From Nocardioides sp. Root122 (GTDB lineage: Bacteria > Actinomycetota > Actinomycetes > Propionibacteriales > Nocardioidaceae), in NCBI RefSeq assembly GCF_001425025.1, contig NZ_LMDE01000005.1:1-64000 (forward strand): a DNA stretch of 64,000 bases. Reading direction: 5' to 3'. Below the pieces are notes generated by a model that saw nothing but the letters and a program-made list of their open reading frames with translations, searched no databases and was not told the DNA's origin. This document shows positions 49,593 through 56,621 of the stretch, piece by piece; positions within the stretch are counted from its first letter, which is position 1, and the number at the start of each line of letters is the position of its first letter. Position numbers and translations under genes: made by a program.

Positions 49593-50291
49593 ATGTCCAC
49601 CACGAGGATCCGCTCGCACCGGCGAGCCGTACCAACCCTGGTCACGTTCCTGGCCGCGTCGCTGCTGGTGGCCGGAGAGGCGTCGGCGGCACCGCCGGTC
49701 GCCGAGTCGGGCCCCGACGTCACCGCGGTCGCCGGCAGCGACGCCCAGCTGTCCGGCAGCGTGAGCGACCCCGACGGGGACGCGCTCGAGATCCGTTGGC
49801 TGATGACCGTCGTGAGCGGCGGTGACGTGTCGAGCTGCACCTTCAGCGGCCCGTGGTCGTGGGCGCCGCTGACCGCGCAGGGCCTCTCGCCCACCCTCAG
49901 CTGCACGCAGCCGGGTGAGTACCTCCTCCAGCTCATGGTCGGCGACGGCACGTCGTCCGACGACGACACCGGCGCACTGGTGACCTTCACCGATCCGGAC
50001 ACGACTCCGGCCACGTGCTCGTTCCGCCCGTGGGTCAAGCGTCTGACCAGCCTGCGCATCGGCGACGCCCAGTCGGGCGTGGAGTCCTACACCGTGGTCC
50101 ACACCTTCAACATCGCGATGAAGCCGTCGTCGGGCATGTGGTCCCCCCCGACGCCGTCGACGACGCTGCAGTGGTCGCGCCCCGGCCGCGGGCCGGGGGT
50201 GGCGCTGGTCAGCCACACCAACGGTGCCGGCCTGAGCGGGGAGTGCGTGCTGTTCGTGCGCCGCGACGGCACTGCCACGGTGGTCAACTGA
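49593..50291 (+). CDS. Secreted PKD-like protein of unknown function
   Basis: A 232-residue protein. A signal peptide ends near residue 32 (LLVAGEASA). The mature N-terminal half is a PKD/cadherin-like beta domain (VAGSDAQLSGSVSDPDGDAL, then EIRWLMTV and PGEYLLQLMVGDG). The C-terminal half has a paired-cysteine beta region without recognised family. It is a likely extracellular adhesion or structural protein. A strong hairpin directly follows its stop. Confidence 0.65.
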   Translation: MSTTRIRSHRRAVPTLVTFLAASLLVAGEASAAPPVAESGPDVTAVAGSDAQLSGSVSDPDGDALEIRWLMTVVSGGDVSSCTFSGPWSWAPLTAQGLSPTLSCTQPGEYLLQLMVGDGTSSDDDTGALVTFTDPDTTPATCSFRPWVKRLTSLRIGDAQSGVESYTVVHTFNIAMKPSSGMWSPPTPSTTLQWSRPGRGPGVALVSHTNGAGLSGECVLFVRRDGTATVVN

Positions 50292-50294
50292 CCT

Positions 50295-50325
50295 CCTGCC
50301 ACTCCCTCGCGGGTGGAGTGGCAGG
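50295..50325 (+). terminator. Hairpin terminator after the PKD-like gene
   Basis: CCTGCCACTCC and GGAGTGGCAGG form a perfect 11-bp stem with a 9-nt loop, four bases after the stop. It covers the alternative GTG at 50313 of the PhzF frame, which supports the later start at 50352. Confidence 0.7.
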
Positions 50326-50351
50326 ACCCGTGGCTGTGCTTGGATCACCGG

Positions 50352-51191
50352 GTGCTGCCCTTCCGCCAGGTCGACGTCTTCAGCGCCACCCCGTGGCTCG
50401 GCAACCCGCTGGCGGTCGTGCACGACGCCGACGGCCTCAGTGACGACGTCATGGCGCGGTTCGCCCGCTGGACGAACCTCTCGGAGACCACGTTCCTCTG
50501 CGCGCCCACCGACGAGCGCGCCGACTACCGCGTGCGGATCTGGACGACGGGTGGTGAGCTGCCCTTCGCCGGGCATCCCACCATCGGCAGTGCGCACGCC
50601 TGGCTCGAGGCGGGCGGCGTGCCGCGTGGCGACGTCGTCGTGCAGGAGTGCGGTGCCGGCCTGGTCGACGTACGCCGCTCGCCCGGCCTGGGCTTCGCCG
50701 CCCCGCCGCTGCGACGGTCCGGGCCCGTCGAGCCCGAGCTGCGGGCCCGCGTGCTGGCCGCGCTGGGCGTGGACGAGGGCGCTGTGCAGGACATGGCCTG
50801 GATCGACAACGGACCCGGCTGGGTGGGGGTCGATCTCGGCAGCGCGGAGGCCGTCGTCGACGTCGTGCCGGACATCGCCGCCTTCGCCGACCTGAAGGTC
50901 ACCGTGCTGGGGCGGTGGGGCCCGGTGCATGCCGCCGAGCTCGGCGCGGAGGTCGAGGTCCGTGCCTTCTACGCCGACGGGCGCGACTTCGGCGAGGACC
51001 CGGTGACGGGCTCGGCCAACGCGGGCCTGGCCCAGTGGCTCATCGGCGCCGGTGCCCTGCCGCCGACGTACACCTCGCGCCAGGGCAGCGTGATCGGGCG
51101 CGAGGGCCGGGTGCGGGTGGCCGCCGAGGGCGACGAGGTCTGGATCCACGGCGACGCCGTCACCCGCATCCTCGGCGAGGTCGACCTCTAG
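50352..51191 (+). CDS. PhzF-family isomerase
   Basis: About 279 residues from GTG 50352, chosen because the family begins (x)PFRQVDVF and because an upstream GTG at 50313 falls in a hairpin. Family signatures are LSETTFL (catalytic Glu), GGELPFAGHPTIGSAHAWLE and EDPVTGSANAGLAQWL. PhzF-type enzymes catalyse isomerisation or epimerisation. No phenazine genes are near, so the substrate is open. Confidence 0.85.
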   Translation: MLPFRQVDVFSATPWLGNPLAVVHDADGLSDDVMARFARWTNLSETTFLCAPTDERADYRVRIWTTGGELPFAGHPTIGSAHAWLEAGGVPRGDVVVQECGAGLVDVRRSPGLGFAAPPLRRSGPVEPELRARVLAALGVDEGAVQDMAWIDNGPGWVGVDLGSAEAVVDVVPDIAAFADLKVTVLGRWGPVHAAELGAEVEVRAFYADGRDFGEDPVTGSANAGLAQWLIGAGALPPTYTSRQGSVIGREGRVRVAAEGDEVWIHGDAVTRILGEVDL

Positions 51192-51210
51192 TCAGCTCGG
51201 CTGTGCACGA

Positions 51211-51232
51211 ACATCCGCAGAACTGCGGATGT
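51211..51232 (+). promoter_or_regulatory. Perfect inverted repeat upstream of cysteine-rich micro-protein A
   Basis: Half-sites ACATCCGCAG and CTGCGGATGT flank AA (10 bp each, no mismatch). The right end is 68 nt before the ATG at 51301. A related repeat lies at the same distance upstream of the paralogue (53248-53269). It is probably a repressor or activator operator overlapping the promoter. Confidence 0.6.
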
Positions 51233-51300
51233 GCCCGCGACCGGGCCACGCGAGACTCGACCCGAGGCCGGCACCTGCGTCGGCCAGGTGAGGGGGAGCC

Positions 51301-51486
51301 ATGAGCGTGCTCAGCAGGAGCGCCCACGCAGACCAGCTGGAGTCCGAGGTGCGCGACGCGACGTGCTGCACGTCGTGCAACCGCTGCCACGGCTGCCGGG
51401 TCAAGCTCGAGGAGGTCCGGGCGGTGCGCCGCGAGGCCGTGATGCACACGATCAGCAAGGTGCGGCCGCGACGACCTGCCTGGTGA
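51301..51486 (+). CDS. Cysteine-rich micro-protein A (paralogous with 53338)
   Basis: A 61-residue protein after a GAGGGGGAG ribosome binding site. It contains RSAHADQLESEVRDATCC followed by T-S-C-N-R-C-H-G-C, so its core is CCxxCxxCxxC, and then VKLEEVRAVRREAV and HTISKVRPRR. The five cysteines within ten residues suggest a zinc or iron-sulphur site. The paralogue at 53338 shares about 65% of residues. No signal peptide is present. The spacing does not match WhiB, and I do not recognise the family. Confidence 0.7.
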   Translation: MSVLSRSAHADQLESEVRDATCCTSCNRCHGCRVKLEEVRAVRREAVMHTISKVRPRRPAW

Positions 51487-51520
51487 CGGGCCTGGTGACC
51501 CTCCGCTGATCCGTCAGGCG

Positions 51521-51534
51521 GCCGATGCATCGGC
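51521..51534. promoter_or_regulatory. 14-bp perfect palindrome upstream of histidine phosphatase
   Basis: GCCGATGCATCGGC is a perfect palindrome, 61 bases before the GTG at 51596, between micro-protein A and the phosphatase gene. It is a possible operator. At this GC content a chance palindrome is not excluded. Confidence 0.35.
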
Positions 51535-51595
51535 GCGCCCACGTCGGGGTAACGACTGGCGTGACGATCCGCGACGGACGAGCGAGGAGGACCAC

Positions 51596-52357
51596 GTGGG
51601 GCTGACGGGTGTGCTGCAGGGCAGGCGAGGTCCGGTCGAGCTGGTGCTGGTGCGACACGGCGAGAGCGTCGGCAACCTCGCTGACTCGGAGGCCAGGGAC
51701 GCGGACGCCGAACGTCTCGAGCTGTCCGCGCGCGACGCCGACGTGGAGCTGTCGCCCAACGGCGAGGAGCAGGCGCGCACGCTGGGCAAGTGGGTCAGCG
51801 GGCTGGACGAGGCGGAGCGCCCCGACCTCGTGGTGAGCTCGCCCTACCGCCGTGCCGCCGACACGGCCCGCACCGCGCTCGAGGTGCTCGGCGCCGACGT
51901 GCTCCTCGACGAGCGGCTGCGCGAGCGCGACCTCGGCCTCTTCGACGGCCTCACCGGCAAGGGCATCCGGGCGCGCTACCCCGAGGAGGCGCAGCGGCGC
52001 TCCCACGTCGGGAAGTTCTACTACCAGCCGCCGTCGGGCGAGAGCTGGGCCGACGTGGTGCTGCGGGTGCGCAGCCTGCTCGCCGACCTGCGCGAGGGCT
52101 ACGACGGCTGCCGGGTGTGGCTGTTCACCCACCAGGCCGTGATCATGTCCTTCCGCTACGCCCTCGAGGGGCTCGACGAGGCGGAGCTGCTCGACATCGA
52201 CCGCTCCGTCGCGATCTCCAACGCCTCGATCACGCGCTACGAGAGGCGTGACGACGGGCTCGTGCTGCGGGCGTTCGCCGACGACGGCCACCTGGCCACG
52301 GGGCCGGCCGAGCCGACCGACGAGCCGGACCACGCCGGCGAGGAGCCCGATGCCTGA
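51596..52357 (+). CDS. Histidine phosphatase family protein
   Basis: A 253-residue protein with a GTG start and GAGGAGG ahead. The active-site LVRHGESVGN is intact, as are SSPYRRAADTA, RERDLGLFDG and the second histidine in LFTHQAVIM. The substrate is unknown (phosphosugar or nucleotide). The C-terminal 30 residues are acidic, and nnrD begins inside its last codons (8-nt overlap). Confidence 0.85.
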   Translation: MGLTGVLQGRRGPVELVLVRHGESVGNLADSEARDADAERLELSARDADVELSPNGEEQARTLGKWVSGLDEAERPDLVVSSPYRRAADTARTALEVLGADVLLDERLRERDLGLFDGLTGKGIRARYPEEAQRRSHVGKFYYQPPSGESWADVVLRVRSLLADLREGYDGCRVWLFTHQAVIMSFRYALEGLDEAELLDIDRSVAISNASITRYERRDDGLVLRAFADDGHLATGPAEPTDEPDHAGEEPDA

Positions 52358-53225
52358 GGGAACGCTCGTCGACGCCGAGCTGCTCCGGGACTGGCCGCTG
52401 CCCGAGCCGGGCACGGACAAGGAGGAGCGCGGGCGACTGGTCGTCGTCGGCGGGAGCCGGGACACCCCCGGGGCCGGACTGCTCGCCGCCGAGGCGGCCA
52501 TGCGGGTCGGTGCCGGCAAGGTGCGCCTGCTCACCGCCCGCTCCTGCGTCCCGCCGCTCGCCGTGGCGGCACCCGAGCTGATGGTCACCGGCCTCGCCGA
52601 GGACGCGTCCGGCAACCTCGACGCGACTGAGGCGCCGCTCGTCACGGAGTGCGCGCAGGGCAGCACCGCCGTGCTGCTCGGCCCCGGGTTCATGGATGTC
52701 GCGGCCGCCGGTCAGCTCGTGGCAGCGGTGGTGCCCGACGTGGAGGGCACCGTCGTGCTCGACGCGTTGGCATCGGCGTACGTCACCGGCGACCCGGAGC
52801 GGGTGGCGCGCCTCGCCACGACCGTCGTGCTGACCGTGAACCCCACCGAGCTCGCCAGCTGCCTGGAGCTGGACGAGGACGAGGTGGAGGAGGACCTGGC
52901 GGGGCACGCGACGCTGCTGGCCCGGCGTACCCGTGCCGTGGTGGTGTGTGGAGGGCCGACGAAGTTCGTGGCCCACGGCGACGACCTGTGGCGGGTGGAG
53001 GCCGGCAACGCGGGACTCGGCACGGCCGGGTCGGGCGACGTGCAGGCAGGCATCGTCACCGGCCTGCTCGGGCGCGGCGCATCGCCGGTCCAGGCAGCAG
53101 TGTGGGGTGCCTTCCTCCACGGTGCCGGTGGTGACCGGCTGGCCGAGCGGGTCGGTCCCGTCGGCTTCCTCGCCCGCGAGCTCCCGGCGGAGCTGCCGGC
53201 GCTGCTCGCCCAGCTGACCGGCTGA
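52350..53225 (+). CDS. nnrD: ADP/ATP-dependent NAD(P)H-hydrate dehydratase
   Basis: A 291-residue ribokinase-fold repair enzyme, dehydratase domain only (no NnrE epimerase fused). It shows GRLVVVGGSRDTPGAGLLAA, AAMRVGAGKVRL, VLTVNPTELA and a GNAGLGTAGSGDVQAGIVTG nucleotide site. It restores hydrated NAD(P)H. It is coupled with the phosphatase and is followed by the second cysteine-rich micro-protein. Confidence 0.9.
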   Translation: MPEGTLVDAELLRDWPLPEPGTDKEERGRLVVVGGSRDTPGAGLLAAEAAMRVGAGKVRLLTARSCVPPLAVAAPELMVTGLAEDASGNLDATEAPLVTECAQGSTAVLLGPGFMDVAAAGQLVAAVVPDVEGTVVLDALASAYVTGDPERVARLATTVVLTVNPTELASCLELDEDEVEEDLAGHATLLARRTRAVVVCGGPTKFVAHGDDLWRVEAGNAGLGTAGSGDVQAGIVTGLLGRGASPVQAAVWGAFLHGAGGDRLAERVGPVGFLARELPAELPALLAQLTG

Positions 53226-53247
53226 CGTCGTCCACGCAGTGGTCCAG

Positions 53248-53269
53248 ACATGCGTAGTACTGCCGATGT
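53248..53269 (+). promoter_or_regulatory. Degenerate inverted repeat upstream of micro-protein B
   Basis: Half-sites ACATGCGTAG and CTGCCGATGT flank TA. It aligns base for base with the perfect repeat at 51211-51232 (18 of 22 bases match) and is also 68 nt from its ATG. A downstream GAGACTCG(A/G)CC block is shared too. Confidence 0.55.
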
Positions 53270-53337
53270 GGCGCGTCGCCCGCTGCGGGGAGACTCGGCC
53301 AACGACGCAGCGAGGCGCTGCGGCGGGGGAGGAAGTC

Positions 53338-53526
53338 ATGAGAAGCGTCGTGGGCAGGAGCGCACACGCCGACCAGCTCGAGGCCGAGGTCAGGGACGCC
53401 ACGTGCTGCGTCGCGACCGACCGTTGCTGGTCGTGCGAGGTCAAGCTGGGGGAGGTGCGCGCCGCCCGGCGGGACGCGCTGCTGCACACGATCAGCACGG
53501 TCAGGCCGAGGAGGCACCACCGATGA
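53338..53526 (+). CDS. Cysteine-rich micro-protein B (paralogous with 51301)
   Basis: A 62-residue protein after GGGGGAGGAAG. It contains GRSAHADQLEAEVRDATCC, then V-A-T-D-R-C-W-S-C, then EVKLGEVRAARRDALLHTIS and TVRPRR. One of the five cysteines of paralogue A is replaced, giving CC(x4)C(x2)C. Conservation outside the cysteines is high, so a shared fold and partner are likely. It overlaps a 40-codon frame by 4 bases. Confidence 0.7.
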   Translation: MRSVVGRSAHADQLEAEVRDATCCVATDRCWSCEVKLGEVRAARRDALLHTISTVRPRRHHR

Positions 53527-53645
53527 TGGTGCGCGACGGGGCCGTCGGAGCCGGCAGCGCCGGCCGCGTGCCTACCTCGGTCCTCCGCCCCGACGACCCG
53601 CGGCAGGACGACGCCGCCGCCGAGGACGAGCAGCCACCTCGCTGA
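53523..53645 (+). CDS. Possible 40-aa small protein coupled to micro-protein B
   Basis: The ATG at 53523 overlaps the stop of micro-protein B (ATGA) and follows GAGGAGG at good spacing. It encodes a polar, disordered-looking peptide (MMVRDGAVGAGSAGRVPTSV and an acidic end). No family is recognised. The coupling and ribosome binding site are the only support. Confidence 0.4.
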   Translation: MMVRDGAVGAGSAGRVPTSVLRPDDPRQDDAAAEDEQPPR

Positions 53646-53689
53646 GGGCTGCGCGCATGCCGCAGCCGGTGGATGGGTAGCGTCGAGGG

Positions 53690-54565
53690 GTGCACGAGAC
53701 GGGCCCGGTGCTGGTCGACCACCGCGAACGCAACAGCGTGGTCCCCGCGGCGCTCGCTGCCGCCGGCCTCGAGGTGCAGCTCGCCGACCTGCCCGTCGGC
53801 GACTACGTGCTCGGCCACCACCTGGCGGTCGAGCGCAAGGGGGCCGCCGACCTCGGCGCCTCGATCCGCGACGGTCGGCTCTTCGACCAGGCCGTACGCC
53901 TGCAGGCGGCGTTCCCGCTGGCCGTGCTCCTGGTCGAGGGTGAGCCGCGCATCGCGGAAGACGCGTGGCGCGGCGCGGTCTGCCGGCTCATCGAGGACGG
54001 GTTCACCGTGCTGCACAGCCTCGACGCCGACGACAGCGCCGCCTGGGTCGTACGACTCGCCAAGCGTGCGCGACGAACCGCGTCCACGGTCCGCAACGAG
54101 GGCCCCCGTCGCGCACCTCGCCATCCGTCCGCCCAGGCCGAGGTGATGCTGTCGGTCGTGCCCGGGATCAGCCCGACGATGGCCCGCAGCCTCCTGTCGG
54201 CGTACGGCAGCCTGGCCGCCATCGCCGCCGCGGACGACCTCCGGCGCCACCCCGGCATCGGACCGGTGCTGGCCGCGCGGCTCACCGAGGCGCTCGGCGC
54301 CGACCACGTCGGGCACGCCGACCGCGAGCCCGAGCCCGGACGAGCTCCTCGTGGTTCGCGCTCACTGCGACGCTGGGCGCTCACGTCCGCTGTAGACCCG
54401 GAGGGGGAGGCCGAGTCCTACGACCGCAAGGCCATCGCGCTGCGTGCCCTGCGGAGCGCGGCGGAGGGGACCCAGCTCATCGACACGCTCACGGGCGAGG
54501 TGGTCGCCGAGGCGGATGCGGCAGCCGAGCTCGCCCCGACGGGGTCGACTAGGGTCTCAGGATGA
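53690..54565 (+). CDS. XPF/ERCC4-type nuclease with HhH domain
   Basis: A 291-residue protein with a GTG start. The ERCC4 nuclease core is visible: VLVDHRERNSVVPAALAAAG, DLPVGDYVLG, VERKGAADLGASIRDGRLFD (catalytic ERKxxxD) and LLVEGEP. A tandem helix-hairpin-helix follows at about 160-205 (MLSVVPGISPTMARSLLSAY, HPGIGPVLAARL). The layout resembles archaeal XPF and Mus81 rather than classical bacterial repair nucleases. The last 70 residues are unassigned. It overlaps the GAF-ANTAR gene by 4 bases. Confidence 0.8.
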   Translation: MHETGPVLVDHRERNSVVPAALAAAGLEVQLADLPVGDYVLGHHLAVERKGAADLGASIRDGRLFDQAVRLQAAFPLAVLLVEGEPRIAEDAWRGAVCRLIEDGFTVLHSLDADDSAAWVVRLAKRARRTASTVRNEGPRRAPRHPSAQAEVMLSVVPGISPTMARSLLSAYGSLAAIAAADDLRRHPGIGPVLAARLTEALGADHVGHADREPEPGRAPRGSRSLRRWALTSAVDPEGEAESYDRKAIALRALRSAAEGTQLIDTLTGEVVAEADAAAELAPTGSTRVSG

Positions 54566-55245
54566 CCGACGACGCCCGGATGCTCGAGGCTTCCCAACGA
54601 CTCGCGGCCGCGCTGCGGCCAGGTGACCTCGACGCGACGCTGACCAACATCACCGCCGCAGCCGTCGAGGTCCTTCCCGAGGTGACGGCCAGCAGCATCA
54701 CGGTCAAGCACGCGGACGGGCGGCTCGAGACCTTTGCCCCGACGGCCGGCGTCCTGCGCGAGGTCGATGCCGCGCAGTACGAGTTCCAGGAGGGACCCTG
54801 CTACGAGGCCGCCGTCGACAGCGTGCACGTCACCTCTCCCGACCTCCGCACGGATGAGCGGTTCCCCCGCTACGCACCGGTGGCGCTCAGCGCGGGCTTC
54901 CGGGCCCAGGCGGGCATCCGGCTCTTCGACGCCAAGACCTCCAACGGCGCCCTCAACCTCTACTCGGACACCGTCGGGGCCTTCCAGGACCTCTCCGTCC
55001 TCTCCCAGTTGTTCGTCCACCAGGCAACCGTGGCCCTCGACTACGCACGGCAGATCGACCAGCTGCAGGAGGCGGTGACGAGCCGCCAGATCATCGGCCA
55101 GGCGGTCGGCATCGTGATGGAGCGCTACGGCGTCGACGAGGCGCGGGCGTTCGGGTTCCTCACGCGTCTGTCGAGCCACCAGAACCTCAAGCTCCGGCTC
55201 GTGGCAGAACGCCTCATCCAGGCCACGGGCGAGTCCGTGCAGTAG
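54562..55245 (+). CDS. GAF and ANTAR domain-containing regulator
   Basis: A 227-residue protein. The GAF domain lies at about 15-155 (FQEGPCYEAAVDSVHVTSPD, GIRLFDAKTSNGALNLYS) and the ANTAR RNA-binding domain at about 165-220 (SRQIIGQAVGIVMERYGVDE, ARAFGFLTRLSSHQNLKLR). ANTAR proteins act as antiterminators on nascent RNA. The signal sensed is unknown. Coupled to the XPF-like nuclease. Confidence 0.88.
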   Translation: MTDDARMLEASQRLAAALRPGDLDATLTNITAAAVEVLPEVTASSITVKHADGRLETFAPTAGVLREVDAAQYEFQEGPCYEAAVDSVHVTSPDLRTDERFPRYAPVALSAGFRAQAGIRLFDAKTSNGALNLYSDTVGAFQDLSVLSQLFVHQATVALDYARQIDQLQEAVTSRQIIGQAVGIVMERYGVDEARAFGFLTRLSSHQNLKLRLVAERLIQATGESVQ

Positions 55246-55329
55246 TCGTCCGGCGCGCCACTCGTCCGGTGTGGGCCGGGACTCCGAAACGTCCTCGCAA
55301 CCGAGGTGCCGACCTCGTAGCCTCGCATC

Positions 55330-55814
55330 GTGACTCCTGAGGACGTGCGCGTGCTGGCTCGGTCGGCGCCCGAGCGCTGGTCCGAGCTCGAGCTCGTCCA
55401 CCGGTCGGACCACGTCGACGTACGTGCGACGCTCCGGCACGGTGAGCTGCACGCCACGCGCCTGGGCGACGGACACCGCATCCACGAGGTCGGCGATGCT
55501 CGATCCCTACGAGCTCGGTGACGGGGTCACGATCACAGACGTCCGCAGGGAGCATCTCTTCGGTCGTCCCACCGTGGCCTTCGTCGCCCACGCCGTCCCG
55601 GGATACGACCCCGTCTGCTCGTGCTGCCCGCTCGTGCAGTCGGAGGTGTCCCAGCGTCTCGGAGCACGGCGACGACTGGCGTCCGCGACCCGGCGAGCTG
55701 CCGGACGGTGTCGACATGGCGCTCGACCTCGCCGTCGGCATCGTCGTCAGCAGCCGGCAGCGCGGCGGGTCCCGCGGCCACTGGTTCACCAACGAGATCA
55801 CCCGAGTTGTCTGA
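55330..55814 (+). pseudogene. Pseudogene split over three frames, unknown family
   Basis: Three consecutive segments read sensibly in successive frames: about 55330-55490 (MTPEDVRVLARSAPERWSEL), about 55500-55650 (LDPYELGDGVTITDVRREHL and AHAVPGYDPVCSCCPLVQSE), and about 55660-55814 (EHGDDWRPRPGELPDGVDMA to GHWFTNEITRVV, stop). Two indels therefore broke a gene of about 155 codons. The CSCCPL motif suggests a metal site. I do not recognise the family. Its last 74 bases recur at 56533-56606. Confidence 0.6.
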
Positions 55815-55875
55815 CTGGGGGGAGCGGCCGTGATGGACGGATCAGCCACGTCCCGGTCGAGTAGATTCCGCTGGT

Positions 55876-56442
55876 GTGAGGTCCCTCGTTGTGGTCAGGC
55901 ACTCGATGACCCGCAAGGGCCGCCCGGCCACGGACTCCGGTTCGCACTTGTCGTCGGAGGGCGTGCGGTCGGCACGCGCGCTCGGTGACGAGCTCCCGGC
56001 CTTCGCCCACGTGGCCGTCGGTGACCAGCCTCGTCACCTCGAGACCGCCGTGGCTCTGGGGTGTGCCGTCGACGAGCGGATCGCATGGCCGTCCGGGTAC
56101 GTCGACCGGGTGGTCGCGCACCACGACCAGTGGGCGTGGGCGGAGCCGTTCCGCACGTACGCCGAGCTGCTGGCCAGCAGCTCCGCCCTCGCCGAGATGG
56201 CCGAGGCGCACCTGGCGCACTGGCACCGCATGCTCAGTGGCGTGGGCGACGACGCGGCTGTCCTCGTCGTGTCGTCCGGTGGTTCGATCGAACCGGTGCT
56301 CGTCGCTGCGATGCCGGATGACGACCACGCATCGTGGGGGAGCGCCTTCCACCACCTCGAAGGAGCCCGTCTCTCGTGGGACGGCCATCGCTTCCGGTCC
56401 CGTCAGATGATCCGGCGGGGGCGAGCTCCAGCGCCGGCGTGA
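55876..56442 (+). CDS. Histidine phosphatase-like protein with altered second motif
   Basis: A 188-residue protein with a GTG start. It begins RSLVVVRHSMTRKGRPATDS with the RH motif, and SSEGVRSARALG. The usual second histidine motif (SHGG) reads VVSSGGSIEPV, with Ser in place of His, as in some subfamilies whose activity is uncertain. It lies between the two copies of the duplicated WFTNEI segment. The origin of this fragment layout is discussed in the findings. Confidence 0.75.
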   Translation: MRSLVVVRHSMTRKGRPATDSGSHLSSEGVRSARALGDELPAFAHVAVGDQPRHLETAVALGCAVDERIAWPSGYVDRVVAHHDQWAWAEPFRTYAELLASSSALAEMAEAHLAHWHRMLSGVGDDAAVLVVSSGGSIEPVLVAAMPDDDHASWGSAFHHLEGARLSWDGHRFRSRQMIRRGRAPAPA

Positions 56443-56532
56443 CGTCCGGGACGCGAGCCGAGCCGCGGTTCAGCCCGAGGAGCGCGGCAGTGCAACGGTC
56501 CCGCGCGGCGTCATCGGCACACCGGGGGACAC

Positions 56533-56606
56533 CATCGTCGTCAGAATCCGGCAGCGTGGGGGATCCCGCGGCCAGTGGTTCACCAACGAGATCATCCGCG
56601 CCGTCT
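56533..56606 (+). repeat. Duplicated 3' end of the 55330 pseudogene
   Basis: A 74-base ungapped match to 55739-55812 (about 64 identical). It reads IVVRIRQRGGSRGQWFTNEI compared with IVVSSRQRGGSRGHWFTNEI. The upstream part of this copy (56443-56532) is too degraded to align. The normal stop is lost. It is a relic of a second gene copy. Confidence 0.65.
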
Positions 56607-56621
56607 CGAGCCCACCCGGGG

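Noticed and set aside
50313..50351. Earlier GTG start for the PhzF gene
   Set aside because: The extra 13 residues are unconserved and lie in a terminator-like hairpin; the family start matches GTG 50352.
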